A model generated the notes under the pieces. It had not been told where the DNA came from, did no database searches, and saw only the letters and a list, made by a program, of their open reading frames with translations. Both the position numbers and the translations under genes were made by a program. A stretch of 11,933 nt of DNA, taken from assembly GCA_017618515.1 (NCBI GenBank), contig JAFZUB010000006.1:1-11933 (forward strand). The letters run 5' to 3'. The stretch comes from Bacteroidaceae bacterium. Its GTDB lineage: Bacteria; Bacteroidota; Bacteroidia; Bacteroidales; Bacteroidaceae. Shown here piece by piece: positions 1 to 7,598 of the stretch (position 1 is its first letter; every line of letters begins with the position of its first letter).

Positions 1-1
1 A

Positions 2-844
2 CTCCAACGTCTGTGGACTCACCTTGAGCGTCAGGGCGGTGGCTCAGGCTCTGGTGGCGGCAAGGGCTCGGTGGGCTTGCGTGGTCCCGGCGAGACACAG
101 CTGGAGATGGACCGCCGTATCATCCTCAACCGTATGTCGTTGCTCAAGAAGCGCCTGGCGGAGATTGACAAGCAGAAGACTACGCAGCGTCAGAACAGAG
201 GCCGCCTTATCAGGGTGGCGCTGGTGGGCTACACCAATGTTGGCAAATCAACGCTGATGAACCTGATGGCCAAGAGCGAGGTCTTTGCAGAGAACAAACT
301 ATTTGCTACTCTCGACACCACGGTGCGAAAGGTGACGGTGCAGAATCTGCCCTTCCTGCTCAGCGACACGGTGGGCTTCATCCGCAAACTGCCCACCGAC
401 CTCGTGGAGTCATTCAAATCGACACTCGACGAGGTGAGAGAGGCCGACCTGCTGCTGCATGTGGTGGATGTGAGCCACCCCGACTTTGAAGAGCAGATAA
501 GCGTGGTGGACAAGACACTGGCGGAGTTGGGTAGTGCCGATAAGCCTACCATCATGGTCTTCAACAAGGTGGACGCCTACTCGTTTGTGCAGAAGGACGA
601 GTTTGACCTCACCCCTGCCACCAAGGAGAATATGACGATGGACGAACTCAAGCAGTCGTGGATTGCTAAGCTGGGCAGCGATTGTGTCTTTATCTCAGCG
701 CTGACTAAGGAGGGCATCGAGGCTTTTCGTTCGCTGCTCTACCAGAGGGTGAGGCAGCTGCATGTGCAGCGCTTCCCGTATAACGATTTCCTTTATCCTA
801 CGGCTGAAGACTTGGACTTCGGCGAGGATGATAATAATAAATAA
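2..844 (+). CDS. hflX: GTPase HflX, 3' part (5' end outside the window)
   Basis: Ribosome-associated GTPase of the HflX family, which in other bacteria binds the 50S subunit and splits or rescues stalled ribosomes. The frame is open from base 2, giving 280 residues of a protein usually near 400, so the N-terminal domain is missing because of the window edge. A Gly/Ser-rich linker is followed by the family signature RGPGETQLEMDRR (residues about 27-39). The G-domain motifs come in order: P-loop GYTNVGKS (76-83), FATLDTT (switch I), DTVGFI (about 122), NKVD (188-191) and ISALTKEG. A GTG at 71 could be taken for a start, but it lies inside the conserved linker, so the gene must begin upstream. 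The next gene starts 6 nt after its stop, suggesting cotranscription. Identification is secure from the motifs. Confidence 0.96.
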   Translation, partial: LQRLWTHLERQGGGSGSGGGKGSVGLRGPGETQLEMDRRIILNRMSLLKKRLAEIDKQKTTQRQNRGRLIRVALVGYTNVGKSTLMNLMAKSEVFAENKLFATLDTTVRKVTVQNLPFLLSDTVGFIRKLPTDLVESFKSTLDEVREADLLLHVVDVSHPDFEEQISVVDKTLAELGSADKPTIMVFNKVDAYSFVQKDEFDLTPATKENMTMDELKQSWIAKLGSDCVFISALTKEGIEAFRSLLYQRVRQLHVQRFPYNDFLYPTAEDLDFGEDDNNK

Positions 845-850
845 GGTAGT

Positions 851-2323
851 ATGAAGAAATCACTCTTTTTATGTATAGCCGTTGCGGCCCTCGTTGTCAG
901 AGCACAGAGCAATCAGTGGTCACGCCTTACGGACACATTGCACCTCAAGACCGAGTTTACTGCTACTGCCAGTCATGGTGACTTCGCACCCTATTGGATG
1001 AGCAACAATCGCTATGGCGTGGCTTCTGTTAATACAAAATGGGGGTCGATGCGTGTCGGACTGAGTCGAGACCAGCAGGATGACCTGGGGCGTAAGTGGC
1101 AAGTGGGCTATGGCTTGGAGATAGCTCCGGTATTTCAAAAGCACGACTCGCGCTTCGTGCTGCAGCAGGCATATGTTGATGTGCAGTACAAGAAAGTGCG
1201 TCTCTCCGTCGGCGCCAAGGAGCGCCCTTCGGAACTGAAGAATCAGGCGCTCAGTAGTGGTGGCTTGGCCACAGGCATCAATGCCAGGCCCATTCCGCAG
1301 GTGCGACTGGAGCTGCCCGACTTCTGGACTATCCCTGGCACCAAAAACTGGCTGGCGCTTAAGGCTCGCTTGGGCTACGGCTTATACTCTGACAATAAGT
1401 GGCAGCGTGATTTTGCTGCAGTCTATACCCAAAACTCCATCTACCATACCAAGGCAGGATGGCTGCGCATCGGTAACGACGAGAAATTTCCTCTCAGTTT
1501 CACTGGCGGCCTTGAGATGAACACTCAGTTTGGTGGTACTCGCTATGTCAAAGGTCATCCCGAGCAGACACTCAAGCTGAAGTCAGACCTTGGTGCCTTC
1601 TGGCATGTGTTGGTGCTCAGTGGCGACGACCCCACCGATGGTATCTACTCCAATGAGATGGGCAATGTGACTGGCTCGTGGCACTTCAGCCTCGATTATA
1701 AAGGCAACGGCTGGGGTGCTCGCGGCTATGCAGAGCATTACTTCGAGGACCATAGTCAGGTCTTCGTGCAGTATGGATGGAAAGACATGCTGTGGGGACT
1801 GGAGTTCAACCTGCCCAAGAATCCGGTTGTCTCCGATGTGGTCTATGAATACCTCTATACCAAGCACCAGAGTGGACCTATCTACCATGATCGTACCGCC
1901 AACGTCCCAGACCAAATCAGCGCTAAGGACGGCTACTGGGGCCACGGCACCTACGGGGCATGGCAGCATGCCGGCTTCATCAATGGTAGCGGACTCATAA
2001 TTTCACCTATCTACAATAACGGAGTGATAACGGTCCGCCACAACAGAGTAAAGGCACACCACTTCGGCATAGCAGGACAGCCTACCGACGAGATTGGCTA
2101 CCGCTTACTCTATAGCCACCAGCGCAGCTGGGGTACTTATGGCTCTCCATTAGTTGACACACAGCATGGGTGGACCATGATGGTTGAGGCTACCTACAAC
2201 CCCCATTGGCTTCGCGATTTCAACTTTGGCTTGGCATACGGTCATAATGGTGGCAATCTGCTGGGCCATAGCAATGGCTTACAGTTTACTGTAGCATGGA
2301 ATCACGCCTTCAAAAAGAAATAA
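851..2323 (+). CDS. Capsule assembly Wzi-family outer-membrane beta-barrel protein
   Basis: The 490-residue product begins with a signal peptide (MKKSLFLCIAVAALVVRAQS, cleavage probably near residue 18). The rest is rich in alternating polar and aromatic strands, as expected of an outer-membrane barrel, and ends in strand-like sequence (LQFTVAWNHAF). The length matches E. coli Wzi (about 480), a barrel that anchors group 1 capsule to the cell surface. The stretch EYLYTKHQSGPIYHD and the later YRLLYSHQRSWGTYGSP look like conserved blocks of Bacteroidetes Wzi-family proteins (recognised from memory, not from a search). It lies 6 nt after hflX and 4 nt before a lipoprotein gene. The polysaccharide operon lies just beyond, on the other strand, which fits a role in surface polysaccharide. 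In Bacteroidetes this family is often encoded away from capsule loci, so a direct link to the neighbouring operon is inference. Confidence 0.85.
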   Translation: MKKSLFLCIAVAALVVRAQSNQWSRLTDTLHLKTEFTATASHGDFAPYWMSNNRYGVASVNTKWGSMRVGLSRDQQDDLGRKWQVGYGLEIAPVFQKHDSRFVLQQAYVDVQYKKVRLSVGAKERPSELKNQALSSGGLATGINARPIPQVRLELPDFWTIPGTKNWLALKARLGYGLYSDNKWQRDFAAVYTQNSIYHTKAGWLRIGNDEKFPLSFTGGLEMNTQFGGTRYVKGHPEQTLKLKSDLGAFWHVLVLSGDDPTDGIYSNEMGNVTGSWHFSLDYKGNGWGARGYAEHYFEDHSQVFVQYGWKDMLWGLEFNLPKNPVVSDVVYEYLYTKHQSGPIYHDRTANVPDQISAKDGYWGHGTYGAWQHAGFINGSGLIISPIYNNGVITVRHNRVKAHHFGIAGQPTDEIGYRLLYSHQRSWGTYGSPLVDTQHGWTMMVEATYNPHWLRDFNFGLAYGHNGGNLLGHSNGLQFTVAWNHAFKKK

Positions 2324-2327
2324 GGAA

Positions 2328-2744
2328 ATGAAAAAGGTATTTACAATAATATTGATAGCGACAGCATTGTTGTGCGGCGTCACTAGTTGCGACAAGGTTG
2401 AGGACAACGGCAGCTTTGCGGGAATGTGGCAACTGACAGAGTGGAAACATCTGCCCGATGGCAACGTGGTGGCTGACAAGTACGACGGCATATATTATAG
2501 TGTGCAGCTCGACCTCATGGCTTTTAACGGAAAGGGAAGCCAATACTTGGCACGTTTTCGCCGCACAGCCGACAGCCTGTCTATCGGCACAGTCTATCAT
2601 GGCGCCAAGGACGACATAGTAGATTATGATGAGCTTGCAAAATATGGAGTGCCTGGCGACGGCAAGTTCGCGATAGACAAACTCACCCGTTCCGCGCTGG
2701 TGCTCCGCTCCGACACAGCCCAGCTTACTTTCCGCAAATTCTGA
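2328..2744 (+). CDS. Small lipoprotein, possibly lipocalin-like
   Basis: The 138-residue product has a lipoprotein signal: a basic start, a hydrophobic core and the lipobox VTSC, with the acylated Cys at residue 21. The mature part is about 118 residues, starts GSFAGMWQLTEWKHLPDG and is followed by short strand-like segments (YYSVQLDLMAF, YLARFRRTADSLSIGTVYH, ALVLRSDTAQLTFRKF). An early G-x-W motif and a run of beta strands are typical of small lipocalin-like lipoproteins of Bacteroidetes, so that fold is proposed; no function can be read from the sequence. It begins 4 nt after the wzi-like gene and is probably the last gene of the hflX unit. The bases just before the start (AAGGAA) are the nearest thing to a ribosome binding site. 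Its stop lies 9 nt from the stop of the convergent glycosyltransferase. Confidence 0.8.
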   Translation: MKKVFTIILIATALLCGVTSCDKVEDNGSFAGMWQLTEWKHLPDGNVVADKYDGIYYSVQLDLMAFNGKGSQYLARFRRTADSLSIGTVYHGAKDDIVDYDELAKYGVPGDGKFAIDKLTRSALVLRSDTAQLTFRKF

Positions 2745-2753
2745 TTATTCCCG

Positions 2754-3632
2754 TTAGACCTTCGGTTTCTCCCGTCTCAGCGTGCGCAGAGTCTTCAGCC
2801 AGCGCGAGGAGCCGATGGTTATTGGATTGCCCTGGCGCCACGAGTGAAAGAGCAGCTTAAGGGCAAACACAGGCCCGTGATGCCATGACTGCAGCCATTG
2901 GCGCATTACTGAGTGACGATATTGTCGCAATCCCTGGCTTTTGAGAAAATTGTTGAGGCGCACCGTTGCCTTGAAGCGTGACTCCGCATTGCGTTTGCTT
3001 GTTGTGTGTATTATGCTGCCGTCAGAGATGGTAGCGCAATAGACAGCCTTGTCAACAGCCTTTACTTTGTGGGCATAAGTGCCAACCCGCACAGCAAACC
3101 CCATATCATTGCCGGCGGGACACTCCTCAAACTGTATATTGTGCTGGCGCACCAACTCAGCCGACACGAGCTTGCCGCACGGCGAGTCCCAATGATAGCG
3201 CAGACGGGTGTCGTCACCCTTGAGGCTGGCTTGTATGTATTGACGCACAACATAATTGCGGTCGGCAGGCTCAAGGGTGTCAGAGTAGCAGGAGGTCCAT
3301 CCGTAGTAGATTACATCGCAGTCGCTGTCGAGGTCCTTACTGATAATGTCGAAGGCCTCGGGTGTGTAGAAATCGTCGGCATCAGCACATAGAATCCATC
3401 GACCACTTACATGCTGCAGTCCCTCGTTGCGTGCACCACCAGCACCACGGGCTGGGTCTGAGTAATACACCTCCACATTCGTGCGGTCGCCAATGATGTC
3501 GTCAGCAGCAAGTGGCTGCGGACTGTTGTCAACAACGATAATCTGCACCTCGGGGCTGTCGGGAATGCTCTGTATCATCCTGTGTAGCAATTGCAGGGTG
3601 TTGTTGTTGGGTATAATGACGGATATCTGCAC
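2754..3632 (-). CDS. Glycosyltransferase family 2 (GT-A fold), last gene of the polysaccharide operon
   Basis: The 292-residue product starts straight into the GT-A nucleotide-binding fold (MQISVIIPNNN), with IIVVDNS at about 31-37, GGARNEGL at 65-72 and the metal-binding DADD at 84-87. The segment AGNDMGFAVRVG (about 173-184) probably corresponds to the acceptor-side acidic motif. It should transfer a sugar from a nucleotide sugar to the lipid-linked repeat unit at the inner face of the membrane; donor and linkage cannot be read. The start is GTG at 3632. This is forced: an in-frame TAA lies 3 nt upstream inside a 7-nt tandem repeat, and the fold begins at residue 3. There is no obvious ribosome binding site, since the repeat runs right up to the GTG. 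No transmembrane segment is evident. It converges on the lipoprotein gene with 9 nt between the stops. Confidence 0.9.
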   Translation of the reverse strand: MQISVIIPNNNTLQLLHRMIQSIPDSPEVQIIVVDNSPQPLAADDIIGDRTNVEVYYSDPARGAGGARNEGLQHVSGRWILCADADDFYTPEAFDIISKDLDSDCDVIYYGWTSCYSDTLEPADRNYVVRQYIQASLKGDDTRLRYHWDSPCGKLVSAELVRQHNIQFEECPAGNDMGFAVRVGTYAHKVKAVDKAVYCATISDGSIIHTTSKRNAESRFKATVRLNNFLKSQGLRQYRHSVMRQWLQSWHHGPVFALKLLFHSWRQGNPITIGSSRWLKTLRTLRREKPKV

Positions 3633-3688
3633 GAGTTAGGAGTTAGGAGTTAGGAATTAGGAATTAGGAGTTAGGAATTAGGAGTTTA
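3633..3688. repeat. Heptanucleotide tandem array (GAGTTAG/GAATTAG), seven units plus a partial
   Basis: Seven perfect-length 7-nt units, GAGTTAG or GAATTAG, run from 3633 to 3681, followed by a degenerate GAGTTTA. Read in the operon direction each unit is CTAACTC or CTAATTC and contains TAA, so stops occur in all three frames. The array fills the whole gap between the polymerase and the last glycosyltransferase. The polymerase stop codon (TAA at 3688-3686) lies in the degenerate last unit, and the GTG start of the next gene directly abuts the first. Confidence 0.95.
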
Positions 3689-5038
3689 ATCGTTATCGTG
3701 GCTCCCCTCCTTTTGGGAGGGGTTGGGGGTAGGCCTTTCGTTTTCGTCTTCGTTTTCGTTATCGTTTTCGTTCGTCAAAGAGAAAGTATGTTTCGACAGA
3801 TACGCGACAAGTAGCACACTCAATACCACTATCGTACTTTGGAAATTAAAGAAGCGATAGTAGAAGATGCCAAAGGTCGGTATTATGCCGAGCATAAACA
3901 CTATGAGGTAGTCGCCGGCATGTAGTGTCGTGTCCTGGTCGTCGGTGGAGGGTATCAGGCGATAACAGATGGCTATGAAGGCTATTATCCATATCAGCAT
4001 GCCGGGCAGCGTGAGGTCGAGCATTACATCGCCAATAAATGTGGGGAACACGCTTATGAAGAAGCCGTGCTCGGCAGAACATACATTGCGCCTCTCGGTG
4101 TCGGATATGATGCCTGTGAATATACGGTTATAGAGCGGAAACTCTCGCTCGGTGGCTATAAAGTCTGTATTGGCGTTCTCCCAGAAGTAGCAGAAGTTGA
4201 TGTAGCCCTGCCCCACATACTGCATCAAGGCTCCGGCAGGGCCTGCATAGCTCTTCTCGAAGCGGTCGGTCGTCACAGCATTTATGTACACACCCATGGC
4301 TATTACGAATGGTGTGGCGGCGGCAACAAGTATGATTTTTACCTTCGTAGTTATCTTGCGCCAGAACATAACGAAGGTGAACAGCGCCATCAGTCCCCAG
4401 AATGCTATCTCGGTGCGGTCGGCAGTCTGCACAGCAGCTATGGGCTTTGAGAGTGATGCAAACAGCAGCAGGCCATTAAACCACCACGCGCAGCGGTGGT
4501 GCGTGATGTTGTATATGGCCAGAGGCAGAGCATAGATGGTTACTATATTAAATAGGTATATATAGTAGAGGGGAAAGGTCCTGATAGCCTTAAGCTGGGC
4601 TGGCGACTCCTCGCCTTCATACACACTCTGGCGCAACTCGGCAAAGTCGCCGTTGAGAATGTCGAGGGTGGAGTCGGCCACCAGGTAGATGTTGAGGAAA
4701 GACATCAGTATCATGCACACTCCAAACAGGTCGAGTATCCTGGGATTGAGCAGCTCCACACTCTTTATCTTTCCATTGTTGAAGCGGGTAAAAGGCCAGA
4801 TGGTCGCGGTGATGATGGCGCAGTAGAAGATGGTGGGCAGCAAGCCAAACTCGGCATTATGGTTCTCAAACAAGATACCGCCGTCCTCGCCAAGGTATCC
4901 GCCCAGGATTGTGAAGATGGCGCACAGGGCGGTGAAGCTGTAGAGTGCCGATATATATACAGATATGGTAAACCCCTCCTGCTTCCGATAGAGGTAGTAG
5001 GTGAGGAAACTGAAATATATGAACGGCAGCAGAAACAT
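3686..5038 (-). CDS. Wzy-type oligosaccharide repeat-unit polymerase (O-antigen polymerase family)
   Basis: A 450-residue polytopic membrane protein with about 11 hydrophobic segments (near 1-17, 25-49, 63-83, 101-121, 154-177, 183-203, 210-226, 233-255, 330-362, 377-395, 400-416) and one large extracytoplasmic-type loop at about 256-325. This layout, the length and the location after a flippase fit a Wzy polymerase, which joins flipped repeat units in the periplasm. Wzy proteins share little sequence, so the call rests on topology and context. Residues 423-450 are not membrane protein: an Asn/Glu/Asp tail (NENDNENEDENE) from a 6-nt DNA repeat, then PTPNPSQKEGS from a palindromic repeat, then HDND. 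The true family C-terminus is probably near residue 420. The ATG at 5038 lies 7 nt from the heptad array that separates it from the flippase gene. Confidence 0.82.
   Translation of the reverse strand: MFLLPFIYFSFLTYYLYRKQEGFTISVYISALYSFTALCAIFTILGGYLGEDGGILFENHNAEFGLLPTIFYCAIITATIWPFTRFNNGKIKSVELLNPRILDLFGVCMILMSFLNIYLVADSTLDILNGDFAELRQSVYEGEESPAQLKAIRTFPLYYIYLFNIVTIYALPLAIYNITHHRCAWWFNGLLLFASLSKPIAAVQTADRTEIAFWGLMALFTFVMFWRKITTKVKIILVAAATPFVIAMGVYINAVTTDRFEKSYAGPAGALMQYVGQGYINFCYFWENANTDFIATEREFPLYNRIFTGIISDTERRNVCSAEHGFFISVFPTFIGDVMLDLTLPGMLIWIIAFIAICYRLIPSTDDQDTTLHAGDYLIVFMLGIIPTFGIFYYRFFNFQSTIVVLSVLLVAYLSKHTFSLTNENDNENEDENERPTPNPSQKEGSHDND
3702..3733. repeat. REP-like palindromic element inside the polymerase gene (copy 1)
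   Basis: A GC-rich palindrome, CTCCCCTCC-TTTT-GGGAGGGG followed by a G-run, lies in the 3' end of the polymerase gene and encodes PTPNPSQKEGS of its tail. A related copy lies at 11461-11492: I count 25 identical bases of 32. The pair is read in different frames, so the similarity is at DNA level. Very similar elements are, from memory, common in Bacteroidales genomes. Confidence 0.8.
3737..3772. repeat. Hexanucleotide tandem repeat (TTCGTT) coding an Asn/Glu-rich tail
   Basis: Six 6-nt units (TTCGTT, TTCGTC, TTCGTT, TTCGTT, ATCGTT, TTCGTT) code on the minus strand for the alternating NE/ND tail of the polymerase. Two more units of the same type (ATCGTT ATCGTG, 3689-3700) lie on the other side of the palindromic element. 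This suggests the palindrome was inserted into a longer hexamer array. Unit gain or loss would keep the frame. Confidence 0.85.
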
Positions 5039-5045
5039 GCTATGG

Positions 5046-5115
5046 GAGTTAGGAGTTAGGAGTGAGGAGTGAGGAGTTAGGAGTTAGGAGTTAGGAGTTA
5101 GGAGTGAGGAGTTGC
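5046..5115. repeat. Heptanucleotide tandem array (GAGTTAG/GAGTGAG), nine units plus a partial
   Basis: Nine 7-nt units run from 5046 to 5108, in the order 2x GAGTTAG, 2x GAGTGAG, 4x GAGTTAG, 1x GAGTGAG, followed by a degenerate GAGTTGC. It is the same family as the array at 3633-3688. The array fills the flippase-polymerase gap and runs into the 3' end of the flippase gene: it codes the last residues of that protein (LLTPNS) and supplies its TAA stop at 5093-5091. The four consecutive GAGTTAG units put TAA in all three frames in the operon direction. Confidence 0.95.
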
Positions 5116-6416
5116 TTTATGTGAATCAGGTCACGCCATCCGAGGAATAGTGCCTTGGTCTGTTGGCGGAAGATATGGCGGTAGGCCGGCACGAGCAAAT
5201 CGGCCACATAGCCGGCGGCGAGGTTGGCGGCGATGGCCACGAAGGCTGCGGCGATGGCGCCATACTTAGGCAGCAGCCACCAGTTGAGACCTACGCATAC
5301 TATGCATCCCAGCACATCGCGGAAGAACACCCACTTCTGCAGGCGCTCCACGATAACCATAATGCCGCCGCCGTTCGACAGGGCCACACTCACCATCTTA
5401 AACGACAGCACTTGCAGTATTGCCGCGGCGGGCAGATACTCGGTGCCAAAGGTGTAAAGCACGAGCCAGTAGGAAATCACAGAGACTCCTATGCTGCACA
5501 ATATGCATGTCCACACCGTGATGTTCAGATACTGCTGCGCCTTGATGGTGTATGCCTCGCGGCTCTTGTCAAGCAGCTGCACCAGCACGGGGGATATGGT
5601 ATGGGCAATGGTGGCTGGGATGAATATCATCACCTCCACAAACTTGGCGGCCACGGAGAAGAAGCCCACGTCGGTCTTGCTCACCATCTGGCCTATCATC
5701 ACCTGGTCGATGCGCTGGTAGATAATCACCGCGGCATTGGTCAGCAGCAGGGGGAACGACTCCTTCATCATGTACTTGGCATACGACATCGAGAAATGCC
5801 AGTATCTCATGCTCCCTATCTTGTGGCGGTACGACGAGATATAGCCACCCGCCAGCAGCACATAGTCAAAGGCGAAGGCGGCGACAAACCAAGTGAGCGA
5901 GCAGTCCAGGGCCCACATAGTCAGCTTGATGGCTATGCCCACGAAGGTGCGGAATATCTCTGACAGAACGATGTATTTGTTCTGCACCAGCGAGGTGAAG
6001 TAGTTGCGTATTACGACGAAGGAGTTAAACACGATGTAGCAGGAGTACATCGCTATCAGGGCCACGGTATAGCTGTCTTCGCCCATGACGATGGCGGTGC
6101 CAATCGACAGTCCTATACAGATAATGCCCAGCACTACCTTTATCCAGAAGGCGGTGCCGATGATGGTGGTGAACGGCACCTTGCCCGCAGCCTCCTCGCG
6201 CACCTCTATGCTGTCGAGGCCGAAGCAGGCCAGAGTCTGGAAGAGGAAGGCGTAACTGATGACATAGTTCATCAGTCCGTACTGCTCAGCGCCGAGGTAT
6301 CGGGCCACGATGATACCTAAAATAAGCGAACCGCCAAGGTTAATCACCTTGCCGCCGGTAGCCCACAGTAGGTTGTTGACTATCTTACGCTTATTTCCAG
6401 TCAGATGAAGCCCCAT
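5091..6416 (-). CDS. Wzx-type oligosaccharide flippase (MOP / polysaccharide biosynthesis family)
   Basis: The 441-residue polytopic product has the typical start of Wzx flippases: a short basic N-terminus (GNKRKIVNNLLWATGGK), a first helix (VINLGGSLILGIIVARYLG), then AEQYGLMNYVISYAFLFQTLACFGLDSI. About 12-14 hydrophobic segments span the rest, with QRIDQVMIGQMVSKTDVGFFSVAAK in the middle resembling the conserved central helix pair of the family. It should move the undecaprenyl-linked repeat unit across the inner membrane. The ATG overlaps the stop of the chain-length gene in a TAATG junction, which predicts translational coupling. The last six residues (LLTPNS) and the stop come from a heptad repeat rather than from conserved sequence, so the C-terminus was reshaped by the array. 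Confidence 0.92.
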   Translation of the reverse strand: MGLHLTGNKRKIVNNLLWATGGKVINLGGSLILGIIVARYLGAEQYGLMNYVISYAFLFQTLACFGLDSIEVREEAAGKVPFTTIIGTAFWIKVVLGIICIGLSIGTAIVMGEDSYTVALIAMYSCYIVFNSFVVIRNYFTSLVQNKYIVLSEIFRTFVGIAIKLTMWALDCSLTWFVAAFAFDYVLLAGGYISSYRHKIGSMRYWHFSMSYAKYMMKESFPLLLTNAAVIIYQRIDQVMIGQMVSKTDVGFFSVAAKFVEVMIFIPATIAHTISPVLVQLLDKSREAYTIKAQQYLNITVWTCILCSIGVSVISYWLVLYTFGTEYLPAAAILQVLSFKMVSVALSNGGGIMVIVERLQKWVFFRDVLGCIVCVGLNWWLLPKYGAIAAAFVAIAANLAAGYVADLLVPAYRHIFRQQTKALFLGWRDLIHIKQLLTPNS

Positions 6417-7477
6417 TATTCTTTGAGCGCTTTCTTTATCTTATCGCCCTTAACGATATAATAGGTGGTGCCAAAGAAGGTGAGGATAAGCATACCCAGC
6501 ACAAACATCACTCGCTTCGGACCGCTGGGCTTCACGGGAACGCTGGCACACTTAAGTGTAGTGAAGGCTGGCGTACACTCTTGCACCTTTGCCTTGGCGG
6601 TCTCCAGTTGTTGGTTCAAGGCGGTGTACACATTAAAGGCCATCTGCATGGCGTTCTCCAGGTTGTCGCGCTGCGAGATATAGGTCTGCAGTATCATGTC
6701 GCGGTGGCTGTCGGCATAGATGCTGTATTCTTTCAGAGTCTTTTCGTATTCTTTCTTCGCCTCGTCGTAGAGCTTTGTGTAGTACTCGAGGTCGCCCCTT
6801 GCCTTGCTGGTGCGGTAGTCTATGATGTAGTTCTGCAGGCGCACCCTCACGGTGTCGGCTATCGAGGCGGCAATCAGCGGGTCTTGGTCGGTGACGAGGA
6901 TGGTGATCACGTAGCTGCGCCTATCGACGGAGCATTTGATTCTGCCGTTTATCCTCTCGGCCACACTAAACTGTTCCTCGGTGAGGCGGAAGGGATTGGC
7001 GTGCTTGTAGTCGCCCTTGTCTTTCTCCTTTGGCTTGGCGAAGAATCCCTTCACGGTGTTTTTGATCCATTTGCCCAGCTTGCTCCACCAGGGGCTCTTC
7101 TGGTGCTTGGCAAGATATGTGTAGTAGTCGGTGTCGATAAGTCCGTCCTGGCTCTTCACTCTCACGGGGAAGAGGCTAGCCACAAACTGCTTCGACTCCA
7201 GCAGGTCGGGGTAGAGCGACGGCGAGATGGCGTCGGTCTGCACATCGTTGCCCAGGTTCACTCCAAAGCTGGAGGCTATTGAGGCGAGTGAGCCTTGGGG
7301 AGAGGTGTTGCCAAACTCGGGAGCCATAGTCACCTCGCAGGTGTAGGTGCGGGGCACACACATTATCAGTCCTCCGAATACCAGGGCGGCAATCACCAGA
7401 TTGCGAATCATCAATTTCTTGCGAGCAATAATCTTGCGGATTATCTCTCCAATATTTATATTGTTTTTCTTTGCCAT
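6416..7477 (-). CDS. Wzz-type chain-length determinant (polysaccharide co-polymerase) without a kinase domain
   Basis: The 353-residue product has the Wzz layout: a basic cytoplasmic N-terminus, TM1 at about 22-42 ending in MCVPRTYTCEV, a large periplasmic domain with a helical coiled-coil region (about 215-270), a Pro-rich motif PVKPSGPKR just before TM2, TM2 at about 323-342 and a short basic tail. There is no Walker motif and no Tyr-rich tail, so it is not a fused tyrosine kinase, and no separate kinase is seen here. It sets the length of the polymer with Wzy and contacts the outer-membrane exporter. I chose the ATG at 7477; an in-frame TTG at 7486 lies in the upstream repeat and is unlikely. 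Stop and flippase start overlap (TAATG). The gap to the preceding export gene holds repeats. Confidence 0.9.
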   Translation of the reverse strand: MAKKNNINIGEIIRKIIARKKLMIRNLVIAALVFGGLIMCVPRTYTCEVTMAPEFGNTSPQGSLASIASSFGVNLGNDVQTDAISPSLYPDLLESKQFVASLFPVRVKSQDGLIDTDYYTYLAKHQKSPWWSKLGKWIKNTVKGFFAKPKEKDKGDYKHANPFRLTEEQFSVAERINGRIKCSVDRRSYVITILVTDQDPLIAASIADTVRVRLQNYIIDYRTSKARGDLEYYTKLYDEAKKEYEKTLKEYSIYADSHRDMILQTYISQRDNLENAMQMAFNVYTALNQQLETAKAKVQECTPAFTTLKCASVPVKPSGPKRVMFVLGMLILTFFGTTYYIVKGDKIKKALKE

Positions 7478-7480
7478 AAT

Positions 7481-7522
7481 TTTCAATTTTCAATGCTCAA
7501 TGTTCAATGCTCAATGCTCAAC
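7481..7522. repeat. Heptanucleotide tandem array (TTTCAAT/GCTCAAT), six units
   Basis: Six 7-nt units: two TTTCAAT, then GCTCAAT, GTTCAAT, GCTCAAT and GCTCAAC. A further partial copy (CAATGTTCAAT) lies at 7603-7613 on the far side of the hairpin element. Read in the operon direction each unit contains TGA (ATTGAGC, ATTGAAA), giving stops in all frames. The array ends 3 nt before the ATG of the chain-length gene and leaves an A/T-rich, unstructured start region. Confidence 0.92.
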
Positions 7523-7533
7523 GGCAAAGCCGT

Positions 7534-7598
7534 CGCGAGAACTTGCATTTGCTGTCGGCGAAGCCGGTGCAAATCTTGCAGGCAAGTTCGAGAGCGAA
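7534..7598. repeat. Nested inverted-repeat element in the wza-wzz gap
   Basis: GAACTTGC (7539-7546) pairs with GCAAGTTC (7582-7589), ATTTGC (7547-7552) with GCAAAT (7569-7574), and CGGC-GAA-GCCG (7556-7566) forms the tip. A competing hairpin, CTTGC-AG-GCAAG (7575-7586), uses part of the outer stem. A separate small hairpin, CGGC-AAA-GCCG (7522-7532), lies beside it. No U-run follows in the operon direction, so it does not look like a classic terminator. Confidence 0.75.

Noticed and set aside
3633..5115. CRISPR array
   Set aside because: The repeats are 7-nt units in direct tandem without spacers, and no cas gene is present.
5163..5963. 266-codon plus-strand open frame opposite the flippase gene
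   Set aside because: It is rich in His, Gly and Gln with no domain-like pattern; the flippase on the minus strand explains the sequence.
6581..7282. 233-codon plus-strand open frame opposite the chain-length gene
   Set aside because: A shadow of the high-GC third positions of the Wzz-like gene; no recognisable motif.
7484..7486. TTG as an upstream start for the chain-length gene, adding MKI before MAKK
   Set aside because: The TTG is part of a heptad repeat unit, and a normal ATG follows 9 nt later at 7477.
7522..7598. Intrinsic terminator between the wza-like and wzz-like genes
   Set aside because: Stable hairpins are present, but no U-run follows in the transcribed direction, and the next gene is co-directional and functionally linked.
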